Numbered from the stretch's first letter, positions 37,716 through 48,541 are shown. The stretch: 64,000 nt of DNA from Lapidilactobacillus dextrinicus DSM 20335 (GCF_001436095.1 NZ_AYYK01000001.1:186001-250000), one strand, 5' to 3'. Notes: generated by a model not told the origin, from the sequence alone. Translations and numbers: made by a program.

Positions 37716-38780
37716 CTAATCAGACAACAAATCTGTTTCCTCAACCTTATCGTCTACATCAGTTGACGCTGCTGCATCAGCGGCTAAACCGTCCATATCA
37801 TAAGCTGCTCTAACTTTTTGTCGAATTTCAGCTTCAATATCTGGATGATCAACCAAGTATTGCTTAGCATTCTCCCGACCTTGACCGATATGTTCGTCGT
37901 TATATGAGTACCAAGAGCCACTTTTCTTAACAATATCTTTATCTGCGGCCATATCAATCAATTCACCCGTACGTGAAATTCCTTGACCATACATAATATC
38001 GACAATTGCCAACTTAAATGGTGGTGCAACTTTATTTTTAACAACTTTAATTTTGACACGGTTACCAATAATATCCGTACCATCTTTAATTTGTTCAGCT
38101 CGACGAACTTCCAAACGAATTGTTGCATAGAATTTCAAAGCACGACCACCTGGTGTTGTTTCAGGATTACCAAACATAATACCGACTTTTTCACGAATTT
38201 GATTAATAAAAATCGCAATTGTTTTCGTTTTGTTAATCTTACCAGAAAGCTTACGCAAAGCTTGGGACATTAAACGAGCTTGTAAGCCGACATGGGCATC
38301 GCCCATTTCACCTTCAATTTCAGCACGCGGAACTAATGCAGCCACTGAATCCACAACAATAATATCCACTGCTCCACTGGTAACTAAGGCATCAGCAATT
38401 TCAAGTCCTTGTTCTCCAGTATCAGGTTGTGATAGCAATAAATCATCAATGTTAACGCCTAAAGCAGTGGCGTAAGCAGGATCCATTGCGTTTTCAGCAT
38501 CAATATATGCTGCTGTGCCACCATTACGTTGAACTTCAGCAACGGCATGTAAAGCAACTGTTGTTTTACCAGAACTTTCAGGACCATATACTTCAACAAT
38601 CCGGCCGCGAGGATAGCCACCAACACCTAATGCATTATCAAGCGCTAATGAACCAGTTGATACTGTTTCGATTTGCGTATCGACTTTATCGCCCATGCGC
38701 ATAACGGCACCCTTACCATAATTCTTTTCAATCTTTTTTAATGCAGCATCCAAAGCTGCTTGACGTTCATCTTTAGCCAT
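37716..38780 (-). CDS. recA: Recombinase RecA
   Basis: 354-residue ATPase for homologous recombination and LexA cleavage. Walker A is GPESSGKTT (~65), the L1/L2 DNA loops appear as [14 protein letters not shown] and [20 protein letters not shown], and the C-terminal tail is acidic ([12 protein letters not shown]). A LexA-type box lies upstream at 38908-38921. It follows cinA, as in streptococci and lactobacilli. Confidence 0.98.
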   Translation of the reverse strand: MAKDERQAALDAALKKIEKNYGKGAVMRMGDKVDTQIETVSTGSLALDNALGVGGYPRGRIVEVYGPESSGKTTVALHAVAEVQRNGGTAAYIDAENAMDPAYATALGVNIDDLLLSQPDTGEQGLEIADALVTSGAVDIIVVDSVAALVPRAEIEGEMGDAHVGLQARLMSQALRKLSGKINKTKTIAIFINQIREKVGIMFGNPETTPGGRALKFYATIRLEVRRAEQIKDGTDIIGNRVKIKVVKNKVAPPFKLAIVDIMYGQGISRTGELIDMAADKDIVKKSGSWYSYNDEHIGQGRENAKQYLVDHPDIEAEIRQKVRAAYDMDGLAADAAASTDVDDKVEETDLLSD

Positions 38781-38907
38781 AATAGTCTCCTTTGACAGTT
38801 ATGATGCTGGTTAAACTTTGATTAACACGCTTACTACTCAATAAAATTCTCTATTTTTAATCCATTACTAATTTTACCGATTATTTTAGGAAAAGGCAAG
38901 TATTTAG

Positions 38908-38921
38908 CGAACAAATGTTCT
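38908..38921. promoter_or_regulatory. LexA (SOS) box upstream of recA
   Basis: CGAACAAATGTTCT matches the Gram-positive SOS box CGAAC-N4-GTTCG except for the last base. It overlaps the cinA stop, about 130 bp from the recA start. Confidence 0.75.
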
Positions 38922-40164
38922 AATTATTATTTAAATGATCATACAGCATTTTTAAGCCAGCTTCAACCGCACGATTACGAATCTCATTACGCTTACCTGA
39001 GAAATGATATTCTTGGACCGCAATGGTCTGCTGCTGATTTGCTAGTGCAATAAATACCGTTCCTACTGGTTGACCTTCAAGCTCATCTGGTCCCGCCACC
39101 CCGGTGAAACCAAGACCAAAATTAGTCTTCAATTTCAAAGCAGCAAATTGGGCCATTTGCTGGGCAATCTCCAAACTAACAACCCCGTTTTGTTCAATGA
39201 CCTCAGGTGCAATGCCTAATAATTCTGATTTCACCTGATTAGCATAAGTGACAAAACCGCCAGGAAAAACATCCGAAGCACCGGCTACTGATGCTAATGT
39301 TGCCTGAAATAAACCGGCCGTTAAACTTTCTGCAGCGGTTACTGTTAGCTGCTTTGCCTTCAATTGGTCGACAACCTCATCACTTAATCGACGATTCTCG
39401 CCTTCACCAACATAATAATCAGCTAAGCGTTTCTTTATTTCCTGAACCACTGGAGCTAAGATTGCTGCCGCAGCCAATTTTGAACTAGCGCGAGCCGTAA
39501 CTCGAACGCCAATTTCATAATCCTTAATATAAGTTGCAATGGTTGGGTTTTGTTGTTGGGCAATTAGATCTTGTAATTGATCTGCAATAAAGCTCTCGCC
39601 AATACCGAAGAAACGTAACATCTTTGAAGCAAAAACCTGCTGAACACCAACTAACTGAGCTAATCTCGGTTCTACTGCTTGATCAACCATGGGAATTAGT
39701 TCTCGTGGTGGTCCTGGTAAAATAAAATAGTGATGATTTTCCCAACTAAGGAAACTACCAACTGCTAGGCCAACTTGATTACTTAAAACTTCGCCATGAT
39801 CAATGTAATAGGCTTGTGCGAGATTATTAGCGGGCATTTTCTTTTGCGTTTGTTGTTGCCAAGCTTTTAATTTAGCGACTGCCTTAGCATCTGTTTTTAA
39901 GTATAATCCTAAATGTTTTGCTAATGTTTGCTTGGTTAAATCATCTAACGTTGGTCCTAAACCACCCATTAAAAAAATAATATCACTCCGTGTTTCGGCT
40001 AACTGAATGGTTTCGGTTAATCGTTGACTGTTATCACCAACAACCGTTTGATAATAAGATGGTACACCATAACGTGCCAATAATTTAGCAACATATTGGG
40101 CATTAGTGTTAACAATTTCTCCTAATAACATTTCTGTTCCCACAGCAATAATTTCTGCATTCAT
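38920..40164 (-). CDS. cinA: CinA, competence/damage-inducible protein
   Basis: 414 residues: N-terminal molybdopterin-binding-like/COG1058 domain (IAVGTEMLLGEIVNTNAQY, MGGLGPTLDDLT) and C-terminal PncC-like nicotinamide-nucleotide amidase domain (TAAESLTAGLFQATLASVAGAS, ~252). The C-terminal domain deamidates NMN; in streptococci CinA is co-transcribed with recA and recruits RecA to the membrane during competence. Confidence 0.95.
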   Translation of the reverse strand: MNAEIIAVGTEMLLGEIVNTNAQYVAKLLARYGVPSYYQTVVGDNSQRLTETIQLAETRSDIIFLMGGLGPTLDDLTKQTLAKHLGLYLKTDAKAVAKLKAWQQQTQKKMPANNLAQAYYIDHGEVLSNQVGLAVGSFLSWENHHYFILPGPPRELIPMVDQAVEPRLAQLVGVQQVFASKMLRFFGIGESFIADQLQDLIAQQQNPTIATYIKDYEIGVRVTARASSKLAAAAILAPVVQEIKKRLADYYVGEGENRRLSDEVVDQLKAKQLTVTAAESLTAGLFQATLASVAGASDVFPGGFVTYANQVKSELLGIAPEVIEQNGVVSLEIAQQMAQFAALKLKTNFGLGFTGVAGPDELEGQPVGTVFIALANQQQTIAVQEYHFSGKRNEIRNRAVEAGLKMLYDHLNNN

Positions 40165-40327
40165 AATTTACCCTCCGTTGATAAATACCCGAAAAGTCCG
40201 TTTTATTTTTAGAAATCTAAAAACAAATAACGAACTCATTGTACGGCAGTTAACGCTAAAAAGCTTGCGCTAACTAATTTCTTCGAAAATAAAAAAGCTG
40301 ATGAGTAATCATCAGCTAATAACACAA

Positions 40328-40912
40328 TTAATCATTAGTATCTTTAAAAACATAACGTCCCTTAATGAAATAATCTGCTCCTGAATAAATTGTAAAGAAC
40401 AAGCAAATGTATAACATAATTTCTCCAAAAGGAATCGCGACAGCTGCAAAGAAGATATTATTTAATAATAAGAAAATAATTGCCAACATTTGTGTAGTAG
40501 TTTTAATCTTACCAGGCATTGCTGCGGCCATCACTTGGCCATTTTGTTCGACAATTAAAAGTCGCAACCCTGTCACTGCTAATTCACGGCAAACAATGAT
40601 GGCTGCCACCCAAGCAGGAACTTTTCCCAAAGAAACGAGGAAAATAAAAGCCGTCATGACTAACATTTTATCTGCTAATGGATCAGCAAATTTACCGAAG
40701 TTGGTGACTAAATGATCACGACGTGCTAACTTACCATCTAGCATATCGGTTAAAGAGGCAACGATAAAAACAATTGCCGCAATAAATTGTTGCATGGGAA
40801 TATCAGCCCCACCAACACTTAATTGTCCCCATTGCCAGTTAATAGCTAGCAATAACATAAAAATGGGAATAAGAATGATACGAAAAACTGTTAACTTATT
40901 TGGTAAATTCAT
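40328..40912 (-). CDS. pgsA: CDP-diacylglycerol-glycerol-3-phosphate 3-phosphatidyltransferase
   Basis: Makes phosphatidylglycerophosphate, the precursor of phosphatidylglycerol. 194 residues, four to five hydrophobic helices; the CDP-alcohol phosphotransferase motif is complete in SLTDMLDGKLARRDHLVTNF then GKFADPLADK (~53-82). Starts 14 bp downstream of rodZ. Confidence 0.95.
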   Translation of the reverse strand: MNLPNKLTVFRIILIPIFMLLLAINWQWGQLSVGGADIPMQQFIAAIVFIVASLTDMLDGKLARRDHLVTNFGKFADPLADKMLVMTAFIFLVSLGKVPAWVAAIIVCRELAVTGLRLLIVEQNGQVMAAAMPGKIKTTTQMLAIIFLLLNNIFFAAVAIPFGEIMLYICLFFTIYSGADYFIKGRYVFKDTND

Positions 40913-40925
40913 TTTCGGCTAACCT

Positions 40926-41777
40926 CTAATTGTTTGATTCAAAATTCAATGTATAGTTCTGAACAGATGTTGCATCAGCGGGAATTGGTACTGACTTGTC
41001 GTTAATCTTTAGGGTTGTCTCAGCAGCATTGCCCATGCGAACAGCGATAGTCGTCACACCATTAGGAATGACAATATCATGCGATTGACCTTCAGTCAAA
41101 ACTGCTTGCCAAGTACTACCGGTACCACCGGTTACTGTAACCATTACCCAAGCACGTTTAGTTGCCGTAACAACTAACTTGTTGCTACCTGATGGTAAAT
41201 TCTTAACGGTAAAGGTATTAGCATCGCCAGCTTGTTTAACAGATAGTCCATCTTTTTTAGAACTAGACTGTGCACTTGAACTTGAGCTAGAACTCTTTTG
41301 TGAACTACTGCTTGCTGAAGATTTTTTAGACGAAACAACCTTAGAACTTTGATCTGGGATCTGTGTCTTGGGCTGATTAGCCAATCGGGAAACATAAAAA
41401 TACAAACTAGCAATAATCACTAAGGCAACTAAACCAATAATGACCTTACCTAAATTATCACGTAACCACTTGCCAACAGAATTATTACGATGACCTGCAG
41501 TACGTGTCTTACTAACCCCTTGTTCATAGTCACGAGGGCGAGTTGCTGGTGTTTGGGCTTCATAATCGTTAACGATTTCTTCACCATCTAAACCAACAGT
41601 TGTTGCATATTGCTTAATAAAACCGCGCACATAAAAATCACCAGGAAGTTCATCAAACTTTCCTTGTTCTAGTGCGAGTAAATAACGTTTTTGAATCTTC
41701 GTAATTTGTTGAAGATCATCTAACGTGTACCCTTTTTCAATCCGGGCACTGCGTAATCTCTTACCTACTTCATCCAT
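40926..41777 (-). CDS. rodZ: RodZ-like membrane protein
   Basis: 283 residues: cytoplasmic helix-turn-helix (VGKRLRSARIEKGYTLDDLQ, ~4-23, through residue ~75), a transmembrane helix (~110-130), an extracellular Ser-rich low-complexity linker (~147-172) and a C-terminal DUF4115 domain. RodZ links MreB to cell elongation in rods; its job in lactobacilli is less studied. In the standard pgsA-rodZ-ymf cluster. Confidence 0.92.
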   Translation of the reverse strand: MDEVGKRLRSARIEKGYTLDDLQQITKIQKRYLLALEQGKFDELPGDFYVRGFIKQYATTVGLDGEEIVNDYEAQTPATRPRDYEQGVSKTRTAGHRNNSVGKWLRDNLGKVIIGLVALVIIASLYFYVSRLANQPKTQIPDQSSKVVSSKKSSASSSSQKSSSSSSSAQSSSKKDGLSVKQAGDANTFTVKNLPSGSNKLVVTATKRAWVMVTVTGGTGSTWQAVLTEGQSHDIVIPNGVTTIAVRMGNAAETTLKINDKSVPIPADATSVQNYTLNFESNN

Positions 41778-41864
41778 TGCTAAATTTCACCACCAGCTAT
41801 TATCGTTCTTAATTATATCATATCCGCTAAGGCGGACCAATTAAGATTATCTTATTATTCAGGA

Positions 41865-42602
41865 TTACTTAAGCCAACCACCATCAACATAAATCGTCTG
41901 ACCAGTTAAATAATCAGCCTCAGTTGCCAATAAATTTTTAACCCAAATGGCAATTTCATTTGGTTGTGCCATTCGTCCGACAGGAATTTCTAAAGCTAAT
42001 TCATCAAGATCATCCTCAGAAAATTCTGCGTTCATTTTTGTATTGACTGCCCCAGGCGCTACGACATTAACAGTTAACCCATTAGCAGCAACTTCACGAG
42101 CATAAGCATTGACAAAGCTACTTTGCGCGCCTTTAACCGAACTATAAGCAACTTCCATTGCGCTACCGACGCCGCCATAGATTGATCCGATAAAAACAAT
42201 CCGACTATGGGCATGTTGCTGTAATCGATTTTGGGCCGTCTTAATCAGGCTCATCGGCGTAAATAATTGTTGTTGAAATAGATCACGAATTTGCTGGTCA
42301 CTTGTTTCAACAAATAACTGATAATCAGTAGTACCTTGTGCAAAAACAAGTGCTTGATAATCACCGCAACCAGCTAAAATATCAGTATAATTCAAATTTG
42401 GTTGGCAAAAATCCAAGGCCAAGCTCTGAAATTCCTGTTCTGGAAATTGGCGCTGTAATTCAGTAATTGATTCTGTAATTACAACCTGATTATGATGGTA
42501 TTGCATGACCAAGGACCATCCAGCTGTCGCCAAAGTTTGGCAAATTGACTGACCAATATTTCCGGATGCTCCAAAAACTAACGCTCTTTTGAATTCAGGC
42601 AT
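41865..42602 (-). CDS. ymfI: SDR-family oxidoreductase YmfI
   Basis: 245-residue short-chain dehydrogenase similar to FabG. Cofactor motif GASGNIGQSI (~11-20), catalytic Ser in FIGSIYGG (~137-144) and YSSVKG (Y-x-x-x-K, ~154). The true substrate is unknown. It overlaps ymfH by 8 bp and belongs to the conserved ymfF-ymfH-ymfI set. Confidence 0.9.
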   Translation of the reverse strand: MPEFKRALVFGASGNIGQSICQTLATAGWSLVMQYHHNQVVITESITELQRQFPEQEFQSLALDFCQPNLNYTDILAGCGDYQALVFAQGTTDYQLFVETSDQQIRDLFQQQLFTPMSLIKTAQNRLQQHAHSRIVFIGSIYGGVGSAMEVAYSSVKGAQSSFVNAYAREVAANGLTVNVVAPGAVNTKMNAEFSEDDLDELALEIPVGRMAQPNEIAIWVKNLLATEADYLTGQTIYVDGGWLK

Positions 42603-43851
42603 GATCTTGACCTCCTAACAATAAATATGAACGTAGATAACTTATTGCTAATAGTTGCTGCACGTTTGCTAAACTGTCAGCCAGCGTACGCTGACGCAAT
42701 CTGGTTCCAAATTTTTGCCAACTATCATCATAAAAACTTAATTCAATATTTTCTAAGCAAATACTCCCCAAATCATCTTCAGCAAATAAACTATTACCCA
42801 CCATTAATTGTTGAACAGCCGAATAATTTGCTAACTGCTCTACCGTTAGTTGTTGCAAAATCTGCGTGATTTGTTGTGTTAAAGTAGCACCTGCATCAGT
42901 ATTAGCCGTAAAAACAATATGACTGTATTGACGTTCTAACGTTGTTTGGAATTGAAAACTATCATCAACCAATCCTTGTCGACGCCAAGTTTGAAAAATC
43001 GGAGACGTCTCACCAAATAAAGTTGTTAGAATCAAATCTAAATCCAATTGCTGCAAAATACGTGCAGCTTTTGAAGCGTCATTAGCTGTCATAATACCCA
43101 ATGACCATTTATTATTGGTCAATTCTAATGACGTTACTTGCTGTTGAACAATTGAACTGGGAACTGGGGACGCTGTTGTTATCAATGGTGCTGAATGTTT
43201 GGACGGTGTTAACTGCTGCCAGAGATTGGCAGAGTCATTAAAATAATCAGTCAGTTCTTGGCCTTCTAAATCGGCCACAATACATAATTTCATATTTTGC
43301 GGTTGATAGTAGGCTTGATACGCCGCGTATAAGACTTCAGGTGTAATCTGTTGTAACGAATCAAGCGTCCCTGCAATATCAATCGCCATCGGATGTTCAT
43401 GACCATATAATTGCTGCAACAAACCGGTTTCTAATTGAAAATCTGGTTGATCCTGGTACAAACTCAATTCTTGACCAATAATTTGCCGTTCTCGAGTCAC
43501 ACTATCGACTTGAAAATACGGTTGTCCCACTAAGCGTGCCAATAAATCCAAATTTGCGGTTAATTGACCAGTACTATTGAAGAAATAGGCCGTTTTAGAA
43601 GGACTCGTGAAGGCGTTAGTCTCAGCGCCATTTTTTGAAAATTGGTGGCTAATATCCCCTTCAATTTTATTAAATAATTGATGCTCAATGAAATGCGCTG
43701 TGCCAGCCGGTAAAGTTCGCAATTCATTATTAAAAAGGTACTGTTGATCAACACCACCAAAATCAATCATCACTGTTGCAAATTGTTTCTTAAAACCCGG
43801 TTTATTAATCAGTTGAACGGTTAAGCCATTTGCTAAAGTAAATTCTTTCAT
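42595..43851 (-). CDS. ymfH: M16-family zinc protease YmfH
   Basis: 418 residues, inverzincin fold. The zinc motif HxxEH is present as HFIEH (~52-56). M16 enzymes often work as a pair of one catalytic and one non-catalytic subunit; the overlapping upstream ymfF lacks this motif. Substrate unknown. Confidence 0.92.
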   Translation of the reverse strand: MKEFTLANGLTVQLINKPGFKKQFATVMIDFGGVDQQYLFNNELRTLPAGTAHFIEHQLFNKIEGDISHQFSKNGAETNAFTSPSKTAYFFNSTGQLTANLDLLARLVGQPYFQVDSVTRERQIIGQELSLYQDQPDFQLETGLLQQLYGHEHPMAIDIAGTLDSLQQITPEVLYAAYQAYYQPQNMKLCIVADLEGQELTDYFNDSANLWQQLTPSKHSAPLITTASPVPSSIVQQQVTSLELTNNKWSLGIMTANDASKAARILQQLDLDLILTTLFGETSPIFQTWRRQGLVDDSFQFQTTLERQYSHIVFTANTDAGATLTQQITQILQQLTVEQLANYSAVQQLMVGNSLFAEDDLGSICLENIELSFYDDSWQKFGTRLRQRTLADSLANVQQLLAISYLRSYLLLGGQDHA

Positions 43852-45104
43852 GATTGCACCGCCTGACTATTTTTAACAATGGTTACAACTTTTAGTTGTA
43901 ATTGGGCAGCGAGTGCTCGTAATTCTTCAGTCGTAACCTGTTGTAACGAAGCTGTGATTTGTTGTAAATCACGCTGGCGTTCTGGAAATAAGGCATTGCG
44001 AAATAGGCGTGATTGTTGAAAGTGAATACTATCTAATGAACGTATTTGTTGATTCAATAAGTTATTAGCCTCTGCAGTTAATAACTGTTGATCGATTTGT
44101 AGGGCAGCCTGCTCAATGACTGTTTGAATTGCCGCCAGTGCTGACGAAATCTGTGTAGCATCAACGCCTGCTTCAATCACTAGCCAACCTAATAGCAAAT
44201 CATCACGCGCACTAACGTCATAGGCTAAGCCATGTTTTTCTCGCACTTGTCTAAATAATAATGATTGTTCATCACCACCAAGATAAGCAACTAAAACACG
44301 TAAAACATCACGATCATGGTTATCAGCCTGAACTAACTTAGGTAATTGATAAGCTAATGTTAAGTGGGTTTGCTGCCCAACGACTTCCCGTTCTATTTTT
44401 TGCAGTGCAACATGTTGTTGAGCAACAGCAACTTCAGGCAACTGACCTAAGCGGGCTGTAAAATTCCAATCGCTTAAAGTTTCGTTATCAGGTAACGACT
44501 GCCCTGAAGCAAATAACTCGACTCGCCAATTGTTTACAAGTTGTTGATAAAGTGTGGCTAACTGTTGATAATCCAATTGAGCCAGTTCTGCTAATGAACC
44601 AATAGTTGGTTGTTGGGCATAAGTTTCATGAAAGAAAGCCACCTTGGTTAAAGCATAAGCTTCAAAATCATGATCATTTTTTAAATCGGTTAATTCATTT
44701 TTTAAGGCTTGATATTCAAGATCAAACGCCTGAATGCCAAAATGAGCCACTTTAAAAAGTGGCTCAAAGACGAGTTGTTTGAGTAATGATAATGCTTGGA
44801 GACCAATCTCACCATTATGATCAGGATCGACATAACTAATTTCAAAATATAAATCCTGCCAGTTACCTAACAATTGATGCTCAACGCGCAAATTAGCACC
44901 ATAAAGTCTAGCCAAAGCTAAATTCAATTGATCATTTTGTGGATAAGCTTGACACCCACGGCTTAATAATCGGGCTAATAAGGTCAAAGCTGTTTGACTA
45001 GCGTTAGCAGCTGGGCCAACAAAATGGCAAGTTAGTACATTAGCTTGCCAACGTTTAGTACGATTAATATTTAAATTAACACCAGATACGATTTGTTTTT
45101 GCAA
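43848..45104 (-). CDS. ymfF: M16-family non-catalytic partner YmfF
   Basis: 418 residues, same fold as YmfH but no HxxEH motif (the position reads LLSRGCQAYP). It is probably the inactive half of a YmfF-YmfH heterodimer. Overlaps ymfH by 4 bp (ATGA), which couples their translation. Confidence 0.9.
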   Translation of the reverse strand: MQKQIVSGVNLNINRTKRWQANVLTCHFVGPAANASQTALTLLARLLSRGCQAYPQNDQLNLALARLYGANLRVEHQLLGNWQDLYFEISYVDPDHNGEIGLQALSLLKQLVFEPLFKVAHFGIQAFDLEYQALKNELTDLKNDHDFEAYALTKVAFFHETYAQQPTIGSLAELAQLDYQQLATLYQQLVNNWRVELFASGQSLPDNETLSDWNFTARLGQLPEVAVAQQHVALQKIEREVVGQQTHLTLAYQLPKLVQADNHDRDVLRVLVAYLGGDEQSLLFRQVREKHGLAYDVSARDDLLLGWLVIEAGVDATQISSALAAIQTVIEQAALQIDQQLLTAEANNLLNQQIRSLDSIHFQQSRLFRNALFPERQRDLQQITASLQQVTTEELRALAAQLQLKVVTIVKNSQAVQS

Positions 45105-45118
45105 AATTAATCCTCATT

Positions 45119-47698
45119 TTATGATAAATACTCATCAGAGTTAGGTGCTTCTGGATTATTGAGGCCAAAATACTGTTGATAATTAGCTAATCCCCATAAT
45201 ACTTTACGGCCCTTACTACCTTCAGACGGACCAACCACACCAACTTGTTCCATATCTTCAATAATTAAAGCAGCCCGATTGTAACCAATTCTAAACCGGC
45301 GCTGAATCATTGATGTACTTGCTTTTTTCTCTTGAATCACATATTCAACTGCTTCTTGGAAATGCTCATCATGTTCTTGTTGATGATCGTCTTCAGTGAC
45401 ATCATTGACGTGTGCAATCAAGTCTTGATCATAATCAGCAGTTTGCTGTTCCTTAACGAAATCAATAATCTTTTGGACGTCACGCCCAGAAATATAGGCA
45501 CCTTGAATACGAATCGGCTTAGATAGACCAACTGGTGAAAACATCATGTCGCCACGTCCTAATAATTTCTCAGCACCGTTCGCATCTAAAATCGTTCGGG
45601 AATCAATCCCACTAGAAACAGCAAATGCAATTCGTGACGGAATGTTGGCCTTAATTAAACCAGTAATGACATCAACAGATGGTCGCTGCGTTGCGATAAT
45701 TAAATGCACACCAGCAGCCCGCGCTTTTTGAGCCAGTCGAACAATTGCTGTTTCAACTTCATTACCTGCAGCCATCATTAAGTCCGCTAACTCGTCGATA
45801 ACATTTACCATGAAAGGCATTTCGTCCATCATTGGTTTGTTTTTATCAGCGTTGTTTTCACGAACAAGTTCATTATATTCATCAATATCACGAACACCAG
45901 CTGCTTCAAAACGTTGATAACGATCTTCCATCTCGCTAACTGCTTTATTTAAAGCATTCGCAGCCTTCTTGGGATTGGTGACTACGGGTAATAGCAAGTG
46001 CGGAATATCATTGTAAACAGATAATTCAACCATTTTGGGATCAATGAGCATGAGCTTAACTTCATCAGGACGCGCCCGCATTAAAATACTAGTGATAATT
46101 ACATTAATCATCACTGACTTACCACTACCAGTTGAACCGGCAATCAGTAAATGGGGCATCTTGGTTAAATTAGCTGTAATAACCTCACCTGTGACTGACT
46201 TACCCAAGGGCACTTCCAGAATTTTACCAGGGTGCATCGGTTGCTTTTCGATCACTTCTCTAAACGAAACTGTGGCTACCGTTCGGTTCGGCACTTCAAT
46301 TCCCACATAAGGTTTGCCAGGAATTGGTGCTTCAATCCGAATATCCTTAGCGGCTAATGCCAAAGCCAAATCATCAGCCAAATTAACAATCTTATTAACT
46401 TTGACACCCATGCCAGGCTTAACTTCATATTTCGTAACCGTTGGTCCTAAATCTGCATGGATCACTTTGACATCCACGCCAAAACTCTTAAAGGTCTGCT
46501 CTAAGGTAGCGCGATTTTTCTGAATTAAGGCCACTTCGCCACTTTGATCAGTTGGTGGAATCACACTTAACAAATCAGAAGTCGGTAATTGATAATTACT
46601 ATAATCAGTGTGTGTAACAGTCTGTTCAGCCTTCGCAGGTAAAATCTCACCAGTTTGAGGATCAATTGTCTTCGTCGGCGTTGGTTGAGCTGATGTTGGC
46701 GTTACCTTATCTTGTGACGGATTCGTTTGAGCCGTGGTAACAGCAGCACCAGTTGGTGAAAAGTGGACATCAAAACCATCATGAGGCTTAGGTAGACCTT
46801 CGGCAGTTTCTTCAGGCTCTTGACTATTTTGGTGTTTAGTAGGAACAGCGGCCAATTGTTGATCCTGCATGATTTGGTCAACGGAAGATTGCCCCTGCGA
46901 ATTCGAATTATTAGCACCGCTAACCGAGAATTCTTCGTCTTCTGAAGGCATTGATTGATGATCATCAATCGGTTGATCGCCTTCTTCAAAGAAATTAGCA
47001 CTGAAATTCTTGAGCCGCCCGCCAAGTGAACGTGTAAAATTACCCAATCCCTTAACGACCGTTAACACTGCCTGTGTAACATCGCGGAACGGAATCATTG
47101 TAAACAGCAAAACGCCAGCGATTATCCCAATGATCGCGATTAAAATGGTTCCCCAATTACTTAACAGGAAATAAGTGGCTCGATATAAATAACCACCAAT
47201 CATGCCACCTGCGACTGCTTCAGTTACTTGTCCGCGCTGAAAATCAGCCTTAAGCGAGACCCAGATTGATTGCGTAAATTGGCTATGGACATTCAGATGG
47301 GTGAAAAAGATTTCCGTATTTAACAATAAAGTACTTAAATAAACTAAAAACATACCCAATAATCGTTTAAGCGGTAAGTCGTGAGGCCAATGACCAATCG
47401 TTAAGAGGTATAAGCCCAGCATGCCGAAAATCGTCGCAGCGACAATATAAGTATCGCCAACAAAAATGCGAAAACAGTTGGCAAATAAATTACCTAAAAA
47501 GCCCCAGCGGAAAATTGCTAAGATAGCAATTAACGCAAAAAAGAAACCGGTAATATTTAATTGATAATTATTCTGTTTTTTTGAGCGACTAGCACGTTTC
47601 TTTTTAGTCGTTGGTGTTCTCTTAGTTGTTTTAGTTGTTTTAGTTGTTTTAGTTGTTTTAGTTGTTTTTTTTCGTTGCTTCTTTTTGGCTGCTGCCAT
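45119..47698 (-). CDS. ftsK: DNA translocase FtsK/SpoIIIE
   Basis: About 859 residues. The Lys/Thr-rich N-terminus (residues ~3-35, encoded by a 9-bp tandem repeat) precedes four to five membrane helices, a linker, and the motor with Walker A AGSTGSGKSV (~500) and the C-terminal gamma winged helix (SMIQRRFRIGYNRAALIIEDME). Pumps chromosome ends through the septum. ATG at 47698 is preferred over the TTG at 47710, which is too close to its ribosome site. Confidence 0.95.
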   Translation of the reverse strand: MAAAKKKQRKKTTKTTKTTKTTKTTKRTPTTKKKRASRSKKQNNYQLNITGFFFALIAILAIFRWGFLGNLFANCFRIFVGDTYIVAATIFGMLGLYLLTIGHWPHDLPLKRLLGMFLVYLSTLLLNTEIFFTHLNVHSQFTQSIWVSLKADFQRGQVTEAVAGGMIGGYLYRATYFLLSNWGTILIAIIGIIAGVLLFTMIPFRDVTQAVLTVVKGLGNFTRSLGGRLKNFSANFFEEGDQPIDDHQSMPSEDEEFSVSGANNSNSQGQSSVDQIMQDQQLAAVPTKHQNSQEPEETAEGLPKPHDGFDVHFSPTGAAVTTAQTNPSQDKVTPTSAQPTPTKTIDPQTGEILPAKAEQTVTHTDYSNYQLPTSDLLSVIPPTDQSGEVALIQKNRATLEQTFKSFGVDVKVIHADLGPTVTKYEVKPGMGVKVNKIVNLADDLALALAAKDIRIEAPIPGKPYVGIEVPNRTVATVSFREVIEKQPMHPGKILEVPLGKSVTGEVITANLTKMPHLLIAGSTGSGKSVMINVIITSILMRARPDEVKLMLIDPKMVELSVYNDIPHLLLPVVTNPKKAANALNKAVSEMEDRYQRFEAAGVRDIDEYNELVRENNADKNKPMMDEMPFMVNVIDELADLMMAAGNEVETAIVRLAQKARAAGVHLIIATQRPSVDVITGLIKANIPSRIAFAVSSGIDSRTILDANGAEKLLGRGDMMFSPVGLSKPIRIQGAYISGRDVQKIIDFVKEQQTADYDQDLIAHVNDVTEDDHQQEHDEHFQEAVEYVIQEKKASTSMIQRRFRIGYNRAALIIEDMEQVGVVGPSEGSKGRKVLWGLANYQQYFGLNNPEAPNSDEYLS
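47621..47667. repeat. 9-bp tandem repeat in ftsK
   Basis: TTAGTTGTT is repeated about five times on the plus strand, coding for (K-T-T)n. Being a multiple of three, copy change would not break the frame. Confidence 0.9.
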
Positions 47699-47759
47699 AA
47701 TATATTTCAACTCACCCTTCGTACGCTAACAGAAGCAGACAAAGTTCATCCTGACAATA

Positions 47760-48269
47760 CTATTTAAGTTTGTCATGTTCGTAACGATGCGTCAGTTCTA
47801 AGCCAGCAAATTGTTGTTGCCGCAAAGCTTCATAGATCACTAATGCCGCAGTGTTTGATAAGTTCAAAGCACGAACTTTGTCAGTCATTGGAATACGTAA
47901 ACATTTTTCAGTATTTTCCCGCATAAAGTCTTCTGGCAAACCAGTTGTTTCTTTACCAAATAAGAAGTAATGATCAACATCAGTATCGCTAAAATCGACA
48001 TCACTGTAGACTTTTTCAGAAAATTTAGAAATTAAATATAAATATTGATCGTCTGGAATTGTTTGTAAAAAGGCATCTAGATCATCATGATAAACGATCT
48101 CGACATTATCCCAGTAATCTAAGCCGGCCCGCTTCAAATGCTTATCGTCAGTTTGAAAACCTAAAGGCCGAATTAAATGTAAAACAGTTCCCGTTGCTGC
48201 ACAAGTTCGGGCAATATTACCAGTATTGGCTGGCATTAAGGGTTGATATAATGCAATGTGATTAGTCAT
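47760..48269 (-). CDS. trmL: tRNA (cytidine/uridine-34 2'-O) methyltransferase TrmL
   Basis: 169-residue SPOUT methyltransferase. SAM-binding trefoil-knot motifs are [32 protein letters not shown] and [19 protein letters not shown]. Methylates the wobble base of tRNA-Leu isoacceptors. Short (no N-terminal RNA-binding domain), as expected. Confidence 0.94.
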   Translation of the reverse strand: MTNHIALYQPLMPANTGNIARTCAATGTVLHLIRPLGFQTDDKHLKRAGLDYWDNVEIVYHDDLDAFLQTIPDDQYLYLISKFSEKVYSDVDFSDTDVDHYFLFGKETTGLPEDFMRENTEKCLRIPMTDKVRALNLSNTAALVIYEALRQQQFAGLELTHRYEHDKLK

Positions 48270-48541
48270 TTTGCTTACCTCGATTAATATTTTTCATAAT
48301 GTTACTTATTTTCAGAAATAACCTGACAAATTTTTTATTTTTTTGTCAAAGATAACTGATCTATTTTAACATAGTTAACACCGCTTAAACTAGCTATCAC
48401 TTACTATCATCGCACATTTATCATTTTGTTTAAATGCGCTGTAGCACTTTTTAAGATAGTATTTAACTTTACTTAATGAGCGTTATGATTGATAATGGTT
48501 ATTGCAATAAGTATTCATTTTTTGGAGGTTGAACTTATCTT
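48270..48541. promoter_or_regulatory. Divergent promoter region of trmL and aquaporin gene
   Basis: AT-rich, no ORF. TGACAAA (48324-48330) and TTTGTCA (48342-48348) are a 7-bp inverted repeat that may be an operator or two opposed -35 elements. A TTTGGAGG ribosome site lies before the aquaporin start. Confidence 0.5.
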
